Assembly: GCA_020352555.1 (NCBI GenBank)
Contig: CP070680.1
Location: forward strand, 1,447,946-1,480,357
Length of the DNA stretch: 32,412 nucleotides
From: Caldifarciminota bacterium
GTDB taxonomy: Bacteria; Hydrothermota; Tepidihabitantia; Tepidihabitantales; Tepidihabitantaceae
Direction of reading: 5' to 3'
The notes beneath the pieces are model-generated. The model was not told the origin of the DNA and did not search any database. It saw nothing but the letters and a program-made list of their open reading frames with translations. This document shows positions 22,248 to 32,412 of the stretch, one piece after another. Each line of letters opens with the position of its first letter. Position 1 is the first letter of the stretch. The translations under genes were made by a program, and so were the position numbers.

Positions 22248-22275
22248 TTGACAGTTCAGACGCGCGGGATACCAT
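22248..22275 (+). promoter_or_regulatory. Promoter of the coiled-coil/zapA operon, leaderless
   Basis: TTGACA (22248-22253), 16-nt spacer, TACCAT (22270-22275), five bases to the ATG at 22281. An in-frame ATG at 22245 overlaps the -35 box and can be excluded as the start. Confidence 0.6.
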
Positions 22276-22280
22276 TGGAT

Positions 22281-22481
22281 ATGAGCGTGGTTCCGGACAA
22301 GGAACTTGTCCTCGAATTCGGCCGGCTTGAGGCGAAGGTCAATGAGTTCCTGGAAAAGATGGCCCGTCTCAAGCAGGAGAACCGCAGGCTGCGTGAGCGA
22401 CTGACCGAGATGTCGGAACGCAACGAGCAGGCGGCCCGCCGAATCGATGCCGTTCTTGACAGAATCGACGCGCTGAAATAG
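22281..22481 (+). CDS. Small coiled-coil protein, ZapB-like position
   Basis: 66 residues, almost wholly one charged heptad-repeat helix (LVLEFGRLEAKVNEFLEKM to RRIDAVLDRIDALK). The start at 22281 is set by the promoter, giving a leaderless mRNA. It lies 20 bp before zapA and is certainly co-transcribed. Small coiled-coil genes in front of zapA occur in several phyla and are often called ZapB-like; a role in Z-ring organisation is inferred from position and structure, not from residue-level similarity. Confidence 0.7.
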   Translation: MSVVPDKELVLEFGRLEAKVNEFLEKMARLKQENRRLRERLTEMSERNEQAARRIDAVLDRIDALK

Positions 22482-22501
22482 AGTGACCGTACTGGGAGTC
22501 T

Positions 22502-22768
22502 ATGGATACGTTTGCAGTTAAGGTCTTTGGAAGCGAATACAGCATAAGAGCCGACAGTGACGGCGACCATGTTTCCAGAGTTGCGAAGATAGTGGACCAG
22601 AAGATGCGCGAGATTGACCGCCAGGTTTCTCAGTCATCGACCGGACGGACGGCCGTGCTGGCTTGCATGAGCCTGGTGGACGAGCATCTCGCGCAGGCGC
22701 GTGGCAATGTCGACTGGTTGAAGCGTCGTGTCGGCCTGCTCATTCAAAAACTGGACAGAGAACTATAG
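22502..22768 (+). CDS. zapA: Cell division protein ZapA
   Basis: 88 residues with the short ZapA plan: an N-terminal beta-hairpin (FAVKVFGSEYSIRADSD) and the V-x-x-x-A-x-x-V-D-x-K-M-R-E-I motif, then a long helix (TAVLACMSLVDEHLAQAR to LLIQKLDREL) that forms the coiled-coil tetramer. ZapA bundles FtsZ filaments at midcell. GGGAG sits 3 nt before the ATG. The gene is followed immediately by 6S RNA, the same order as in many proteobacteria, then rny. Confidence 0.88.
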   Translation: MDTFAVKVFGSEYSIRADSDGDHVSRVAKIVDQKMREIDRQVSQSSTGRTAVLACMSLVDEHLAQARGNVDWLKRRVGLLIQKLDREL

Positions 22769-22953
22769 GCTCCCTGCGCTGCTCGTGATAGCGGGCTGAG
22801 TCTTGAGCCAACGCCCTTCGGTGGGGCGCTGCCATGGACCGGTGGAACGCAGCTCGGCGGTTTCCGTCCAGAGCATACGCGAAGCCGCTCTGAAGCGCCC
22901 ACCTTGTTCTTGGGTTCAGAGACTCAACTCCACACGACAGCTGCGGGGCCTTT
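22768..22953 (+). ncRNA. ssrS: 6S RNA
   Basis: A ~186-nt RNA whose 5' end (GGCTCCCTGCGCTGCTCGTG) pairs with its 3' end (CACGACAGCTGCGGGGCC) to form the closing stem. Inside are segments that line up with Escherichia coli 6S RNA: AGCGGGC, GAGCCAA, GGCGCT, GGTGGAACGCAGCTCGG, GTCC-GAG and GAAGCC, and on the return strand CACCTTG. It has the open central bubble that mimics promoter DNA and sequesters sigma-70 RNA polymerase. Its position directly after zapA is the classical one. Whether it has its own promoter or is processed from the zapA transcript is unclear (a weak TATAGG lies at 22764). Ends are accurate to a few bases. Confidence 0.92.
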
Positions 22954-22968
22954 GTTTGCGGAGGCAAT

Positions 22969-24540
22969 ATGGAACTGTGGCAATGGATTGTGGTCATCGG
23001 TGTCCCGGTGGCCCTGGGTTTTGCAGGATTTCTATTCGGGCAGCGGCTGAGTCGGCTGGCGGCCGGCAGGCAGGTGGAGGAGAAGAAGCAGCAGGCCGAC
23101 GAGCTGGTGTCGAAAGCGAGGGCCGAGGCCGAAGACGTACTCAGCAAGGCCGCAGCCGAGCGCCGCGAGACACTGGACAAGGAGCGCCTGAAGTTCGACT
23201 CCGAGACCGCTGCGACCCGGCGCGAGCTCGAACGAACCGAGCAGAAGCTCGCCGAGCGTGAAGGATTCCTGTCGCGCCGGGACAGCGTCCTGACCCAGAA
23301 GGAAGCCGACCTCATCCGCAAGGACCGGGAGCTGACATCGCGGGACAAGATCCTCAAGGCGAAGGTGGAGCGTATGGACCAGCTCATCAGCCTCGAGAAC
23401 TCCAAGCTTGAACGTCTGGGCGGGCTGTCTGCGGACGAGGCACGCAAGACACTGCTGAAGAACCTGGAGAACCAGGCGCGGCTTGAAGCGGCCCAGATGA
23501 CCCGAGAGATACATGAGGAGGCCAAGGCCAAGGCCGAGGATGCGGCACGCAACATCATCGTCAACGCCATCCAGCGCTGCGCGGTGTCGCACTCGGCCGA
23601 GACGACGGTTTCGGTCGTCAACCTGCCTTCGGATGAGCTCAAGGGACGGATCATCGGCCGCGAGGGAAGGAACATCCGGACTTTCGAGACCCTGACCGGT
23701 GTCGAGGTGATGATCGATGACACGCCCGGTGCGATAATCATATCCGGCTTCGACCCGGTACGGCGCGAAATCGCCAAACTGGCGATGGAGAAGCTGGTGA
23801 CCGACGGCCGGATCCACCCGGCCCGCATCGAGGAAGTGGTCGCACAGACGAGCGAGGAGATGAACGTCATCGTCAAGCAGGCGGGCGAGTCGATCGTGCT
23901 CGAACTCGGCATCGTCGGGCTCAACGAAGAGCTTCTCAAGATGCTGGGCCGACTGAAGTTCCGCACCAGCTACGGCCAGAACGTGCTGTTGCACTGCAAG
24001 GAGGTCGCGTACCTGGCTTCGTTGATGGCCCAGGAACTGGACCTGGACCCGGTGATCGCCAAGCGCGCGGGTCTGTTGCACGACATCGGCAAGGCGGCGG
24101 ATCAGTCGGTAGAGGGCCCGCACGCCAAGATCGGGGCGGACACGGCAAGCCGGTACGGAGAGGCCGATGTGGTTGTCAATGCCATCGCGGCCCACCACGA
24201 GGAGACACCGATGGAGTCGCCCTACGCCTTCCTCGTTGCCTCGGGCGACAGCATTTCGGGTTCGCGGCCCGGCGCGAGGCGGGAGAGCTTCGAGGCCTAT
24301 ATCAAGCGGGTCGAGAACCTGGAGGTAATCGCCTCCTCCTATTCCGGCGTGGACAAGGCCTACGCAATCCAGGCCGGCCGTGAGATCAGGGTCCTGGTCG
24401 AGCCGGACAAGGTTTCGGACGCGGCGATACCCGAACTCGCTTCGGGCGTGGCCAAGCAGATCCAGGAAGAACTCAAGTACCCGGGCCAGATCAAGGTGAT
24501 GGTCATCCGCGAGACCCGGGCTGTCGACTATGCCCATTAG
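22969..24540 (+). CDS. rny: Ribonuclease Y
   Basis: 523 residues, the normal length. An N-terminal membrane helix (WIVVIGVPVALGFAGFLFG) anchors it to the inner membrane. Residues ~30-205 are a long charged coiled coil, followed by the KH domain with GRIIGREGRNIR (from 226) and the HD domain with LLHDIGKA (His371-Asp372) and AAHHEE. It is an endonuclease that starts mRNA decay. GGAGG is 5 nt before the ATG. It overlaps the downstream phosphodiesterase gene by 11 bp, a linkage seen in many bacteria. Confidence 0.96.
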   Translation: MELWQWIVVIGVPVALGFAGFLFGQRLSRLAAGRQVEEKKQQADELVSKARAEAEDVLSKAAAERRETLDKERLKFDSETAATRRELERTEQKLAEREGFLSRRDSVLTQKEADLIRKDRELTSRDKILKAKVERMDQLISLENSKLERLGGLSADEARKTLLKNLENQARLEAAQMTREIHEEAKAKAEDAARNIIVNAIQRCAVSHSAETTVSVVNLPSDELKGRIIGREGRNIRTFETLTGVEVMIDDTPGAIIISGFDPVRREIAKLAMEKLVTDGRIHPARIEEVVAQTSEEMNVIVKQAGESIVLELGIVGLNEELLKMLGRLKFRTSYGQNVLLHCKEVAYLASLMAQELDLDPVIAKRAGLLHDIGKAADQSVEGPHAKIGADTASRYGEADVVVNAIAAHHEETPMESPYAFLVASGDSISGSRPGARRESFEAYIKRVENLEVIASSYSGVDKAYAIQAGREIRVLVEPDKVSDAAIPELASGVAKQIQEELKYPGQIKVMVIRETRAVDYAH

Positions 24541-25368
24541 GAGGGTCCTTTTCCTCGGAGACGTCTGCTCCGAGGCCGGACGCAAAGCGGTGCGGAACGC
24601 GCTGCCCAAGCTGCGCGAGGAGAAGGGCGCAACGGTCGCCATCGTCAACGTCGAGAACGCGGCCGGCGGCTACGGCATAACTCCGAGGCTGGCTGAGGAG
24701 ATCATCCGGGCGGGCGCTGACTGCATGACGACCGGTGACCACGCGTTTGACCGCAAGGAAGCCTGGGTCTATTTTCGGGAGCAACCCAAGTTGCTCCGGC
24801 CAGTCAACTACCCGCCCGAAGTACCTGGCAGCGGCCAGATCGTCATCGGCGGCGACGGCTTCAGGCTCAGGGTCATCAGCCTGCTCGGACGGGTTTTTCT
24901 CAAGACGGTTGACTGTCCTTTCCGGACCGTGACCCGCCTGCTGGAAGAGAAAGCCGGTGACGTGGAGGCCACCCTGGTCGACTTCCATGCCGAGGCGACT
25001 GCCGAGAAGAAGGCGATGGGTTGGTTCCTGGACGGCAGAGTCGCGGCAATGCTGGGAACTCACACCCATGTCCAGACCGCGGATGAGAGAATACTCCCGC
25101 GGGGGACCGCCTACATCACCGATGTCGGAATGTGCGGTGCGTTCGATTCCGTCCTGGGGATGAAGCAGGAGCACTCGCTGCGCAGGTTGCTTGAGCAGGT
25201 GCCGGTAAGGCTCCATCCCGCGACTGAGAACGTCCGGCTCAACGGTGTGGTCGTTGAGATCGACGACCGGACTGGTATGGCGGTTGGGATTGAGCGGTTC
25301 GATATCGAGGCGCCCAGAGAGCCGCCCGCTGCCGAACCGGAGCCGGAGGAAGAGAAGGCGGAAGCGGA

Positions 25369-25372
<4 letters not shown>
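24530..25372 (+). CDS. ymdB: YmdB-like metallophosphoesterase (TIGR00282 family)
   Basis: 280 residues. Di-metal phosphodiesterase motifs are present: FLGD (Asp11), ENAAGG (Glu42, Asn43), His71, FHAEAT (His153) and [10 protein letters not shown] (His178, His180). The family hydrolyses 2',3'-cyclic nucleotides and cAMP in Bacillus subtilis and influences biofilm formation. The GNH motif reads GDH here (Asp70), an Asn-to-Asp change in a metal/phosphate-contact position. The last ~20 residues form an acidic, Pro/Glu-rich tail. The start overlaps rny by 11 bp, implying coupled translation; the stop overlaps the stop of convergent uvrA by two bases. Confidence 0.92.
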
Positions 25373-28194
<2,822 letters not shown>

Positions 28195-28204
28195 GGGAAA
28201 TGTC

Positions 28205-28232
28205 AGTATAGAATCGGGCTCCGGACGGTCAA
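28205..28232 (-). promoter_or_regulatory. Promoter of uvrA, nearly leaderless
   Basis: Minus strand: TTGACC (28232-28227), 16-nt spacer, TATACT (28210-28205), ten bases to the ATG at 28194. Expected leader is only three or four bases. No LexA-type operator was recognised. Confidence 0.65.
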
Positions 28233-28280
28233 GCAGACTGGTGCCCGAGACCTCAGGAAGCCAGGCAGATTCCGGCGAAA

Positions 28281-28304
28281 GGGCCGGGTGCAAGCACCCG
28301 GCCC
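28281..28304. repeat. Perfect 10-bp hairpin
   Basis: GGGCCGGGTG (28281-28290) and CACCCGGCCC (28295-28304) with a CAAG loop. It lies 6 bp before the AAGGAGG of a possible small gene and upstream of the uvrA promoter. It could regulate the small ORF or be a transcription stop. Confidence 0.85.
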
Positions 28305-28322
28305 AGGAGCAAGGAGGCGGAG

Positions 28323-28460
28323 ATGCCTTCGCAGCTTCTCCGTTGGCAGTTGTTTAGATGGGCGGTTGGGGAAGACGGTTCGCAGGTCGGCGGACGTCCA
28401 TCCGGAAGCCAAGTGTTTCAGGGTTGGCATCTTGGATGGTGCCAGCCGAAGCAGTTCTAG
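28323..28460 (+). CDS. Possible 45-residue Trp-rich small protein
   Basis: An ATG at 28323 has a perfect AAGGAGG five bases upstream. The product starts [19 protein letters not shown] and has four tryptophans. No family is recognised and no convincing promoter was found; the strong ribosome site and the hairpin just ahead are the only support. Together with the uvrA promoter it fills the 311-bp interval 28195-28505. Confidence 0.35.
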   Translation: MPSQLLRWQLFRWAVGEDGSQVGGRPSGSQVFQGWHLGWCQPKQF

Positions 28461-28471
28461 CCGAAACCGAC

Positions 28472-28500
28472 TTGACAGACGGCGGGGACGGAGCTATAAA
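28472..28500 (+). promoter_or_regulatory. Promoter of the 28506 gene, leaderless
   Basis: TTGACA (28472-28477), 17-nt spacer, TATAAA (28495-28500), five bases to the ATG at 28506. Confidence 0.65.
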
Positions 28501-28505
28501 CTTGC

Positions 28506-29126
28506 ATGAAAACTACAGGGTTGGCCTCAAGTCACGCAGGCAGGCTGATTGCACTTGTGCTCTGCATGCTCATGGTCGAAGTGCCTGTCTTGGCGCTGGA
28601 ACAGCCCGGAGTGTCTGATTCGGGGCAGGCCGGTGACTCTGGCAAGGAGGAAGGTGCAGCAGCTGGAGCCAGTGCCGGCAACAGGGCGGGCTCCATTGCT
28701 CTCTGGGTAAGTCTCGGTTTCTTCCTCAACCTCATCGGCGTCGGGCTTGGGCTGGCTGTGGTCCCTTCGCCCGAGGTTTCGCACCTGCTCGGGCGTCCGG
28801 GGAGCTACGTTGCCGGATACGTCAACGCCTACAGGTCGGCTCGGCGCTGGGCGCAATTCCGCTGGGCAGCAATCGGGTGCGCAGCGGCGGTGCTGTTGGT
28901 CACCGTGGTCGGCCTCGTTGCCGCTGCGGAGGACGGGCAGGTGTGCAACTGCTCGAACCCACTGCATGACCTGACTGACTGTGCCGATAGCTGGAGCGAC
29001 TGCTTCACAGCTGCCGACAACTGCCTCTCCTTCGGCACACGCCTGTCCAGCCAGGACACGCGGCGCGAGGCGCTGGCTCTGCACCGGCTCGGGCTGCTGC
29101 CGGGCAGCGAACCTGTCCGGCGCTAG
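28506..29126 (+). CDS. Membrane protein with cysteine cluster, unknown function
   Basis: 206 residues. Residues ~12-31 are a signal sequence or first helix (RLIALVLCMLMVEVPVLALE), followed by a Gly/Ala/Ser-rich linker. Two further membrane segments follow (SIALWVSLGFFLNLIGVGLGLAVV and WAAIGCAAAVLLVTVVGLVAAA) separated by a basic loop. After the last helix, residues ~145-170 hold five cysteines (CNCSN, DCADSWSDC, DNC), suggesting disulfides or a metal site. No family is recognised. The start is set by a leaderless promoter. It is convergent with the C25 protease gene. Confidence 0.65.
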   Translation: MKTTGLASSHAGRLIALVLCMLMVEVPVLALEQPGVSDSGQAGDSGKEEGAAAGASAGNRAGSIALWVSLGFFLNLIGVGLGLAVVPSPEVSHLLGRPGSYVAGYVNAYRSARRWAQFRWAAIGCAAAVLLVTVVGLVAAAEDGQVCNCSNPLHDLTDCADSWSDCFTAADNCLSFGTRLSSQDTRREALALHRLGLLPGSEPVRR

Positions 29127-29314
29127 GTCCCGGCCCGGCAGAGGGAGGCGGTCGACACGCTGGGCACAGAGTGTGTTGAGGATGCCGGGAACCGATGGGT
29201 GCGCGGCCTGCCGTCCGGCATCTACTCCGCCGCGCAGCGGTCGCCGAGTCGTGATCCTGTGGTGAGGCCACCCCTACCCTAGTCCTTTCCTGTCAAGCGA
29301 GAGGGGAACAAGAA

Positions 29315-29339
29315 GGGGCGGAGGTGAAACCTCCGCCCC
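29315..29339. terminator. Bidirectional terminator between convergent genes
   Basis: GGGGCGGAGGT (29315-29325) and ACCTCCGCCCC (29329-29339), 11-bp perfect stem with GAA loop. On the minus strand it follows the C25 protease stop by 17 bp and is trailed by TTCTTGTT. Bases 29127-29314 hold nothing recognisable. Confidence 0.75.
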
Positions 29340-29356
29340 GGTGCTATCTGTCCTAG

Positions 29357-32300
29357 TTACCGCGCGAGGATGGCCTTGGTCTTGGCCATCTCGGCCGGGG
29401 TCTTGAGCTGCACGAAGTAGATGCCGCGCGCGAGCTCGCGGCCGTTGTCGTCTTTGCCGTTCCAGACCGAGGTGTAGGTCCCGGCTGCGATCCGTCCGGA
29501 GAACAGGTTGCGCACCGCGCGGCCCGAGGCGTCAAACACCTGCAGGCTGGCGTTGGCATCTCGCTCCAGGCCCCAGTGCACCAAAGCGGTCCTGTGGAAC
29601 GGGTTCGGAGCTACAACAATCCGGCGACCGCGCAGCAGCGCGGCGGGCTCGACCGGCCCTTCGATTCCGGTGAGCTCGGGCGGGTCGGTCGTGAACCTGA
29701 CGGCGCGTTCGGGCTCGAGCGGGGCCGCGCCACGGTGGTAGGCGTTGTTGAACAGGCAACTGATGCCGATGGTGTCCGGCGAGCTCCAGTACGGCTGCTC
29801 ACCGATCGTGGCGCTCACGTAGTTGTTGGCGGTCTTGTACTGGAATTCAAACACCGAGTGGCCGTCTTCAGCCGCCTTGGTCGTGTCGTAGATTACGACC
29901 TGGAACTCGTCCCAGTCGTCACGCGCCCAGGAGTAGTGGACCGAGTCCCACTCGATGACGAACCGGTTATTGTCCGCATCGTGCCAGTACAGCACGTTGC
30001 CGCCGTACGGAGGCAGGAGGTCGTCCCAGAGCGGGGCGATCAGGGCTCGGTTCCGCGGTGTGGGAAGGTCGCGGTTCTGCCAGGACCGGTCAGTGGTCAC
30101 GCCCGGCGCTATCCAGCCGTTCGAGCACACGCTGATGGTGTCAAAACTCTCGCCGTAGAACTTGAACGGGCCGAACGCGTCGGGCAGGGCCAGTTGCTTG
30201 GTCTCCTGGTCTTCGAGCTCGAGCGATGTTCCGACACCGCGCAGCTCGATCCAGCCGTAGGTCGGGTACTGGGTGTAGAACCGGTCGCAGTCGTCATAGG
30301 CGAAGTAGAGCGGCGGTACGCGCGGGCCGTCTGGTATCGGGTCGGTGGCCACCATGCCGCCGGAGAAGAGCTCGAACTGGACCGTGGTGTCGTTGCCGTG
30401 GTCCCAGATGATGTCGAACTCGAACATGAGCTGGCTTTCGGGCGGGAGGTTGGGATGAGCCCTGATGCCGAACCGGTCGGTGCACACCTTCGTGCTGCCG
30501 GAAAGCACCGTACCGAACAGCGCGTGGGTGTCGATGACCACACTGAGCGAGTCCAGTGCCGTGAGCTTGCCCCTCACCTCGAAGCTGTTGCCCATACCCA
30601 TGTTGCCGACCGAGACTTCGAGCTCGATCTCTTCGCCCGGGTCAAGCCGGCCGTTGGGCCAGGTCGCACCCGAGTCCTTGATAGCAGCTTCGACGAAGTA
30701 GAGCGAGGCGGCGTAGGACTTGAGCGAGAAGTAGGATACCCAGGCAGAGTCGTTGCTGTCTTTGATGCGCAGCGAGCACGGTATCAGGTAGTCGTCGGGC
30801 AGGCCGGGGTCGAGGCGTACACCGAATCCCTTCGGGCTGCGCACGCTGTCCTCGGCTGCGATGTTGCCGTAGCTGACCAAAGTGTCGAATACGCTGACAC
30901 CAGGTGCAGCGGTGAACAGCCGGCCGTCGACGTCATTGGCCTGGACGCCGCCGTAGTTCTTGACCCAGGTATAGAGCCGGATGTCTTCGCCCGGGTTGAT
31001 CATGCCGTCTGCGTTGCCGCCCGGCATGCTGTCAAACTGCTCGCCGCCGATGAACATGACGTAGGGCACGTTGCCCGCCTGGGCCAGGCACCTGCCTTCA
31101 TAGGGCAGGATCGGGGTGTGGGCAACACCGGGGACCGAGTGCCGGGCATGACCTTCGCTCACCGTGACCGGGAAGTGGCCCGGGGTCACCGCGTTGACGC
31201 GCAGGGTCGCAACACCGGAGGGGTCGCTGCGCTCCGCGACGTAGAACTCGGTGTCTTTCCAGGCGCAGACCAGCGCGTCCTCGACCGGCTGGCCGCCGAC
31301 CGTGACCGTGACACGCAGGTCATAGGGTGCAAGCGGGACGACCGCAGGATAGGACACATTGGCTGCCTGGGGGATGCCGCCTGACCAAGCCGGGGTCGAG
31401 GGGTCGCCCAGGGTCAGGTACATGTAGATGTTGTTGGGATAGGAACTGCCCGGCCAGTACTTGGCGATGTAGGCGTCCATGTAGCCCATGATCCCGCCCA
31501 CGTCGAATATCGGACCCGCGTAGTCGCGTACGCCCGGCACGGTTATCGTCCAGGTGTCACAGACCGCCCGGACCACGGTCGAACACTGGCCGTGGTTGGG
31601 ATAGGTGTAGCTCGCCTGTGTCGCGGCCAGGGCGCTGACCGCACCGCCCGGGTACTTCCGCATCCAGGCTTCGGCCAGGCAGGTATCGGCATAGATGTCG
31701 CCGCAGTAGCAGGCGAAATGATGTGTCACAGGCGTGTAGTCTTCGTTAGACAGATCCCAGACGTGCGAGTTGTACCACGAGCCCTGGGTGCCCCATTCCC
31801 ACCACTCGGTCACATCACCATGGCCCCGGTAGATGACATAGCCCCGGCCGTCGTTGACCACGTCGGTCACCGAGTCGTTGCCGGTGAACTCGCCCATGAT
31901 GGTTTCTTCCTCAGGCTCCCAGTAGGGCTTGGGCATGTCGTAGCAGCCCCGCACGCAGCCCGAGTACTTGGCCGGGTACTGCTCGTTGTGCGCGACGTAG
32001 GTCAGCTTGTTGAGCCAGTCGCCGGTCGCCGGGTCCTTCTGGTATTTGAGGATCTTCTTGATCTGGTTGGTGAGACACTCTGCCGACTCAGGAGACAGCC
32101 GGCCGAGTGAGATTTCAGGGTAGTTGTCGCCACCCGGCTCGGGCAGGAAGTCCGAGTAGTAGTAGTCGCTCCGTCCCACTCCGGAGTAGGAACCCATCGG
32201 TATCTCGGCGTGCTCGCCCACCAGCAGCACGAACTGAAGCAAGGGCGGGTCGTGCCGCTCGTGCTCCAGCCGGATCGAGTCACGGATTTCGGTCGCCGTG

Positions 32301-32412
32301 AAGCTCGACTTGGTGATGACCCGCAGGTCATAGCCCCTCTTCTTGACCCAGCCCAGGAGCGAGTCGTGGAGCCAGGTGTGGGTCGCCCAGTTCTGATGGC
32401 AGAACACCAGGT
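29357..32412 (-). CDS. Gingipain-family (C25) cysteine protease with sorting domain, 5' partial
   Basis: At least 1017 residues; the frame is open to the window edge and the N-terminus, with signal and propeptide, is missing. The C25 catalytic region lies in the first third: VLLVGEHAEIPMG, GRLS, then YRGHGD (catalytic His codon 31821-31819) and FACYCGD (nucleophile Cys most likely at 31711-31709), followed by CLAEAWMRKYPGGAVSALAA. Next come Ig/CARDB-like modules, and a domain with WIAPGVTTDRSWQNRDLPTP and LIAPLWDDLLP as seen in many secreted FCB proteins. The last ~85 residues are a sorting domain: VVAPNPFHRTALVHW, LQVFDASGRAVRNL, SVWNGKDDNGRELARGIYFVQL. It is likely an exported Arg/Lys-type or related endopeptidase; the specificity cannot be read. 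Confidence 0.88.
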   Translation of the reverse strand, partial: LVFCHQNWATHTWLHDSLLGWVKKRGYDLRVITKSSFTATEIRDSIRLEHERHDPPLLQFVLLVGEHAEIPMGSYSGVGRSDYYYSDFLPEPGGDNYPEISLGRLSPESAECLTNQIKKILKYQKDPATGDWLNKLTYVAHNEQYPAKYSGCVRGCYDMPKPYWEPEEETIMGEFTGNDSVTDVVNDGRGYVIYRGHGDVTEWWEWGTQGSWYNSHVWDLSNEDYTPVTHHFACYCGDIYADTCLAEAWMRKYPGGAVSALAATQASYTYPNHGQCSTVVRAVCDTWTITVPGVRDYAGPIFDVGGIMGYMDAYIAKYWPGSSYPNNIYMYLTLGDPSTPAWSGGIPQAANVSYPAVVPLAPYDLRVTVTVGGQPVEDALVCAWKDTEFYVAERSDPSGVATLRVNAVTPGHFPVTVSEGHARHSVPGVAHTPILPYEGRCLAQAGNVPYVMFIGGEQFDSMPGGNADGMINPGEDIRLYTWVKNYGGVQANDVDGRLFTAAPGVSVFDTLVSYGNIAAEDSVRSPKGFGVRLDPGLPDDYLIPCSLRIKDSNDSAWVSYFSLKSYAASLYFVEAAIKDSGATWPNGRLDPGEEIELEVSVGNMGMGNSFEVRGKLTALDSLSVVIDTHALFGTVLSGSTKVCTDRFGIRAHPNLPPESQLMFEFDIIWDHGNDTTVQFELFSGGMVATDPIPDGPRVPPLYFAYDDCDRFYTQYPTYGWIELRGVGTSLELEDQETKQLALPDAFGPFKFYGESFDTISVCSNGWIAPGVTTDRSWQNRDLPTPRNRALIAPLWDDLLPPYGGNVLYWHDADNNRFVIEWDSVHYSWARDDWDEFQVVIYDTTKAAEDGHSVFEFQYKTANNYVSATIGEQPYWSSPDTIGISCLFNNAYHRGAAPLEPERAVRFTTDPPELTGIEGPVEPAALLRGRRIVVAPNPFHRTALVHWGLERDANASLQVFDASGRAVRNLFSGRIAAGTYTSVWNGKDDNGRELARGIYFVQLKTPAEMAKTKAILAR

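Noticed and set aside
29576-31384. 602-codon plus-strand ORF opposite the C25 protease
   Set aside because: Antisense shadow; no recognisable domain, and the opposite strand encodes the C25 protease modules and sorting domain.

Overview
The window is high-GC bacterial chromosome, densely coded on both strands, and looks like an uncultured lineage of the FCB / candidate division WOR-3 type. The reasons are four secreted proteins ending in a FlgD-like/Por-type C-terminal sorting domain (NPF near the domain start, a GIY/GVY-x-x-L strand near the end), a gingipain-family (C25) protease, a CARDB plus beta-propeller surface protein, and a housekeeping block of zapA, 6S RNA, rny and a ymdB-like gene. 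The taxonomic label is inference. No rRNA, tRNA or CRISPR array was seen.

Layout. 1-2340: an accessory patch with a cupin gene, a near-identical 155-bp partial second copy of it at the left edge, and a small HNH-like ORF followed in the same frame, across one TAG, by a DUF3800 protein. 2453-4720 (minus): an MIO-type aromatic amino acid ammonia-lyase (histidine ammonia-lyase-like, with Ala-Cys-Gly instead of Ala-Ser-Gly) and a Mut7-C RNase-like protein. 4871-8085 (plus): a small membrane lipoprotein, a bactofilin-like beta-helix membrane protein and a TPR protein. 8150-9262 (minus): a YghO-like GNAT acetyltransferase with a possible coupled 11-residue leader peptide. 9298-9789 is non-coding and holds three strong inverted repeats. 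9790-11388 (minus): a sigma-54-type AAA+ regulator with an unusual N-terminal domain. 11711-17614: three secreted proteins with sorting domains, two of them a divergent, apparently paralogous pair. 17672-19555: a complete group IIC-like intron encoding its reverse transcriptase, inserted directly behind a strong hairpin. 19633-22196: three secreted/lipoprotein-like FnIII-type proteins, the last two tandem paralogues. 22281-25372: a coiled-coil protein, zapA, 6S RNA, rny and the ymdB-like phosphodiesterase, meeting uvrA (minus) tail to tail. 28506-29126: a membrane protein with a cysteine cluster. 29357-32412 (minus): a C25 protease running off the right edge.

Regulation. Fourteen sigma-70-like promoters could be read by eye (TTGACA/TTGACG and TANNNT-type boxes), mostly with a 16-nt spacer. 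Seven sit so close to a start codon (5-10 nt between the -10 box and the start) that the transcript would be leaderless or nearly so. Other genes carry normal GGAGG-type ribosome sites. The promoter positions therefore decide several start codons.

The least ordinary items are the natural Cys143 ammonia-lyase, the intron whose catalytic domain V lies wholly inside the maturase reading frame, the regulator whose receiver-like domain seems to lack a phosphoacceptor Asp, the HNH-like/TAG/DUF3800 pair, and the recurrent leaderless promoter layout. I did not find a clear new multi-gene defence or biosynthetic system.
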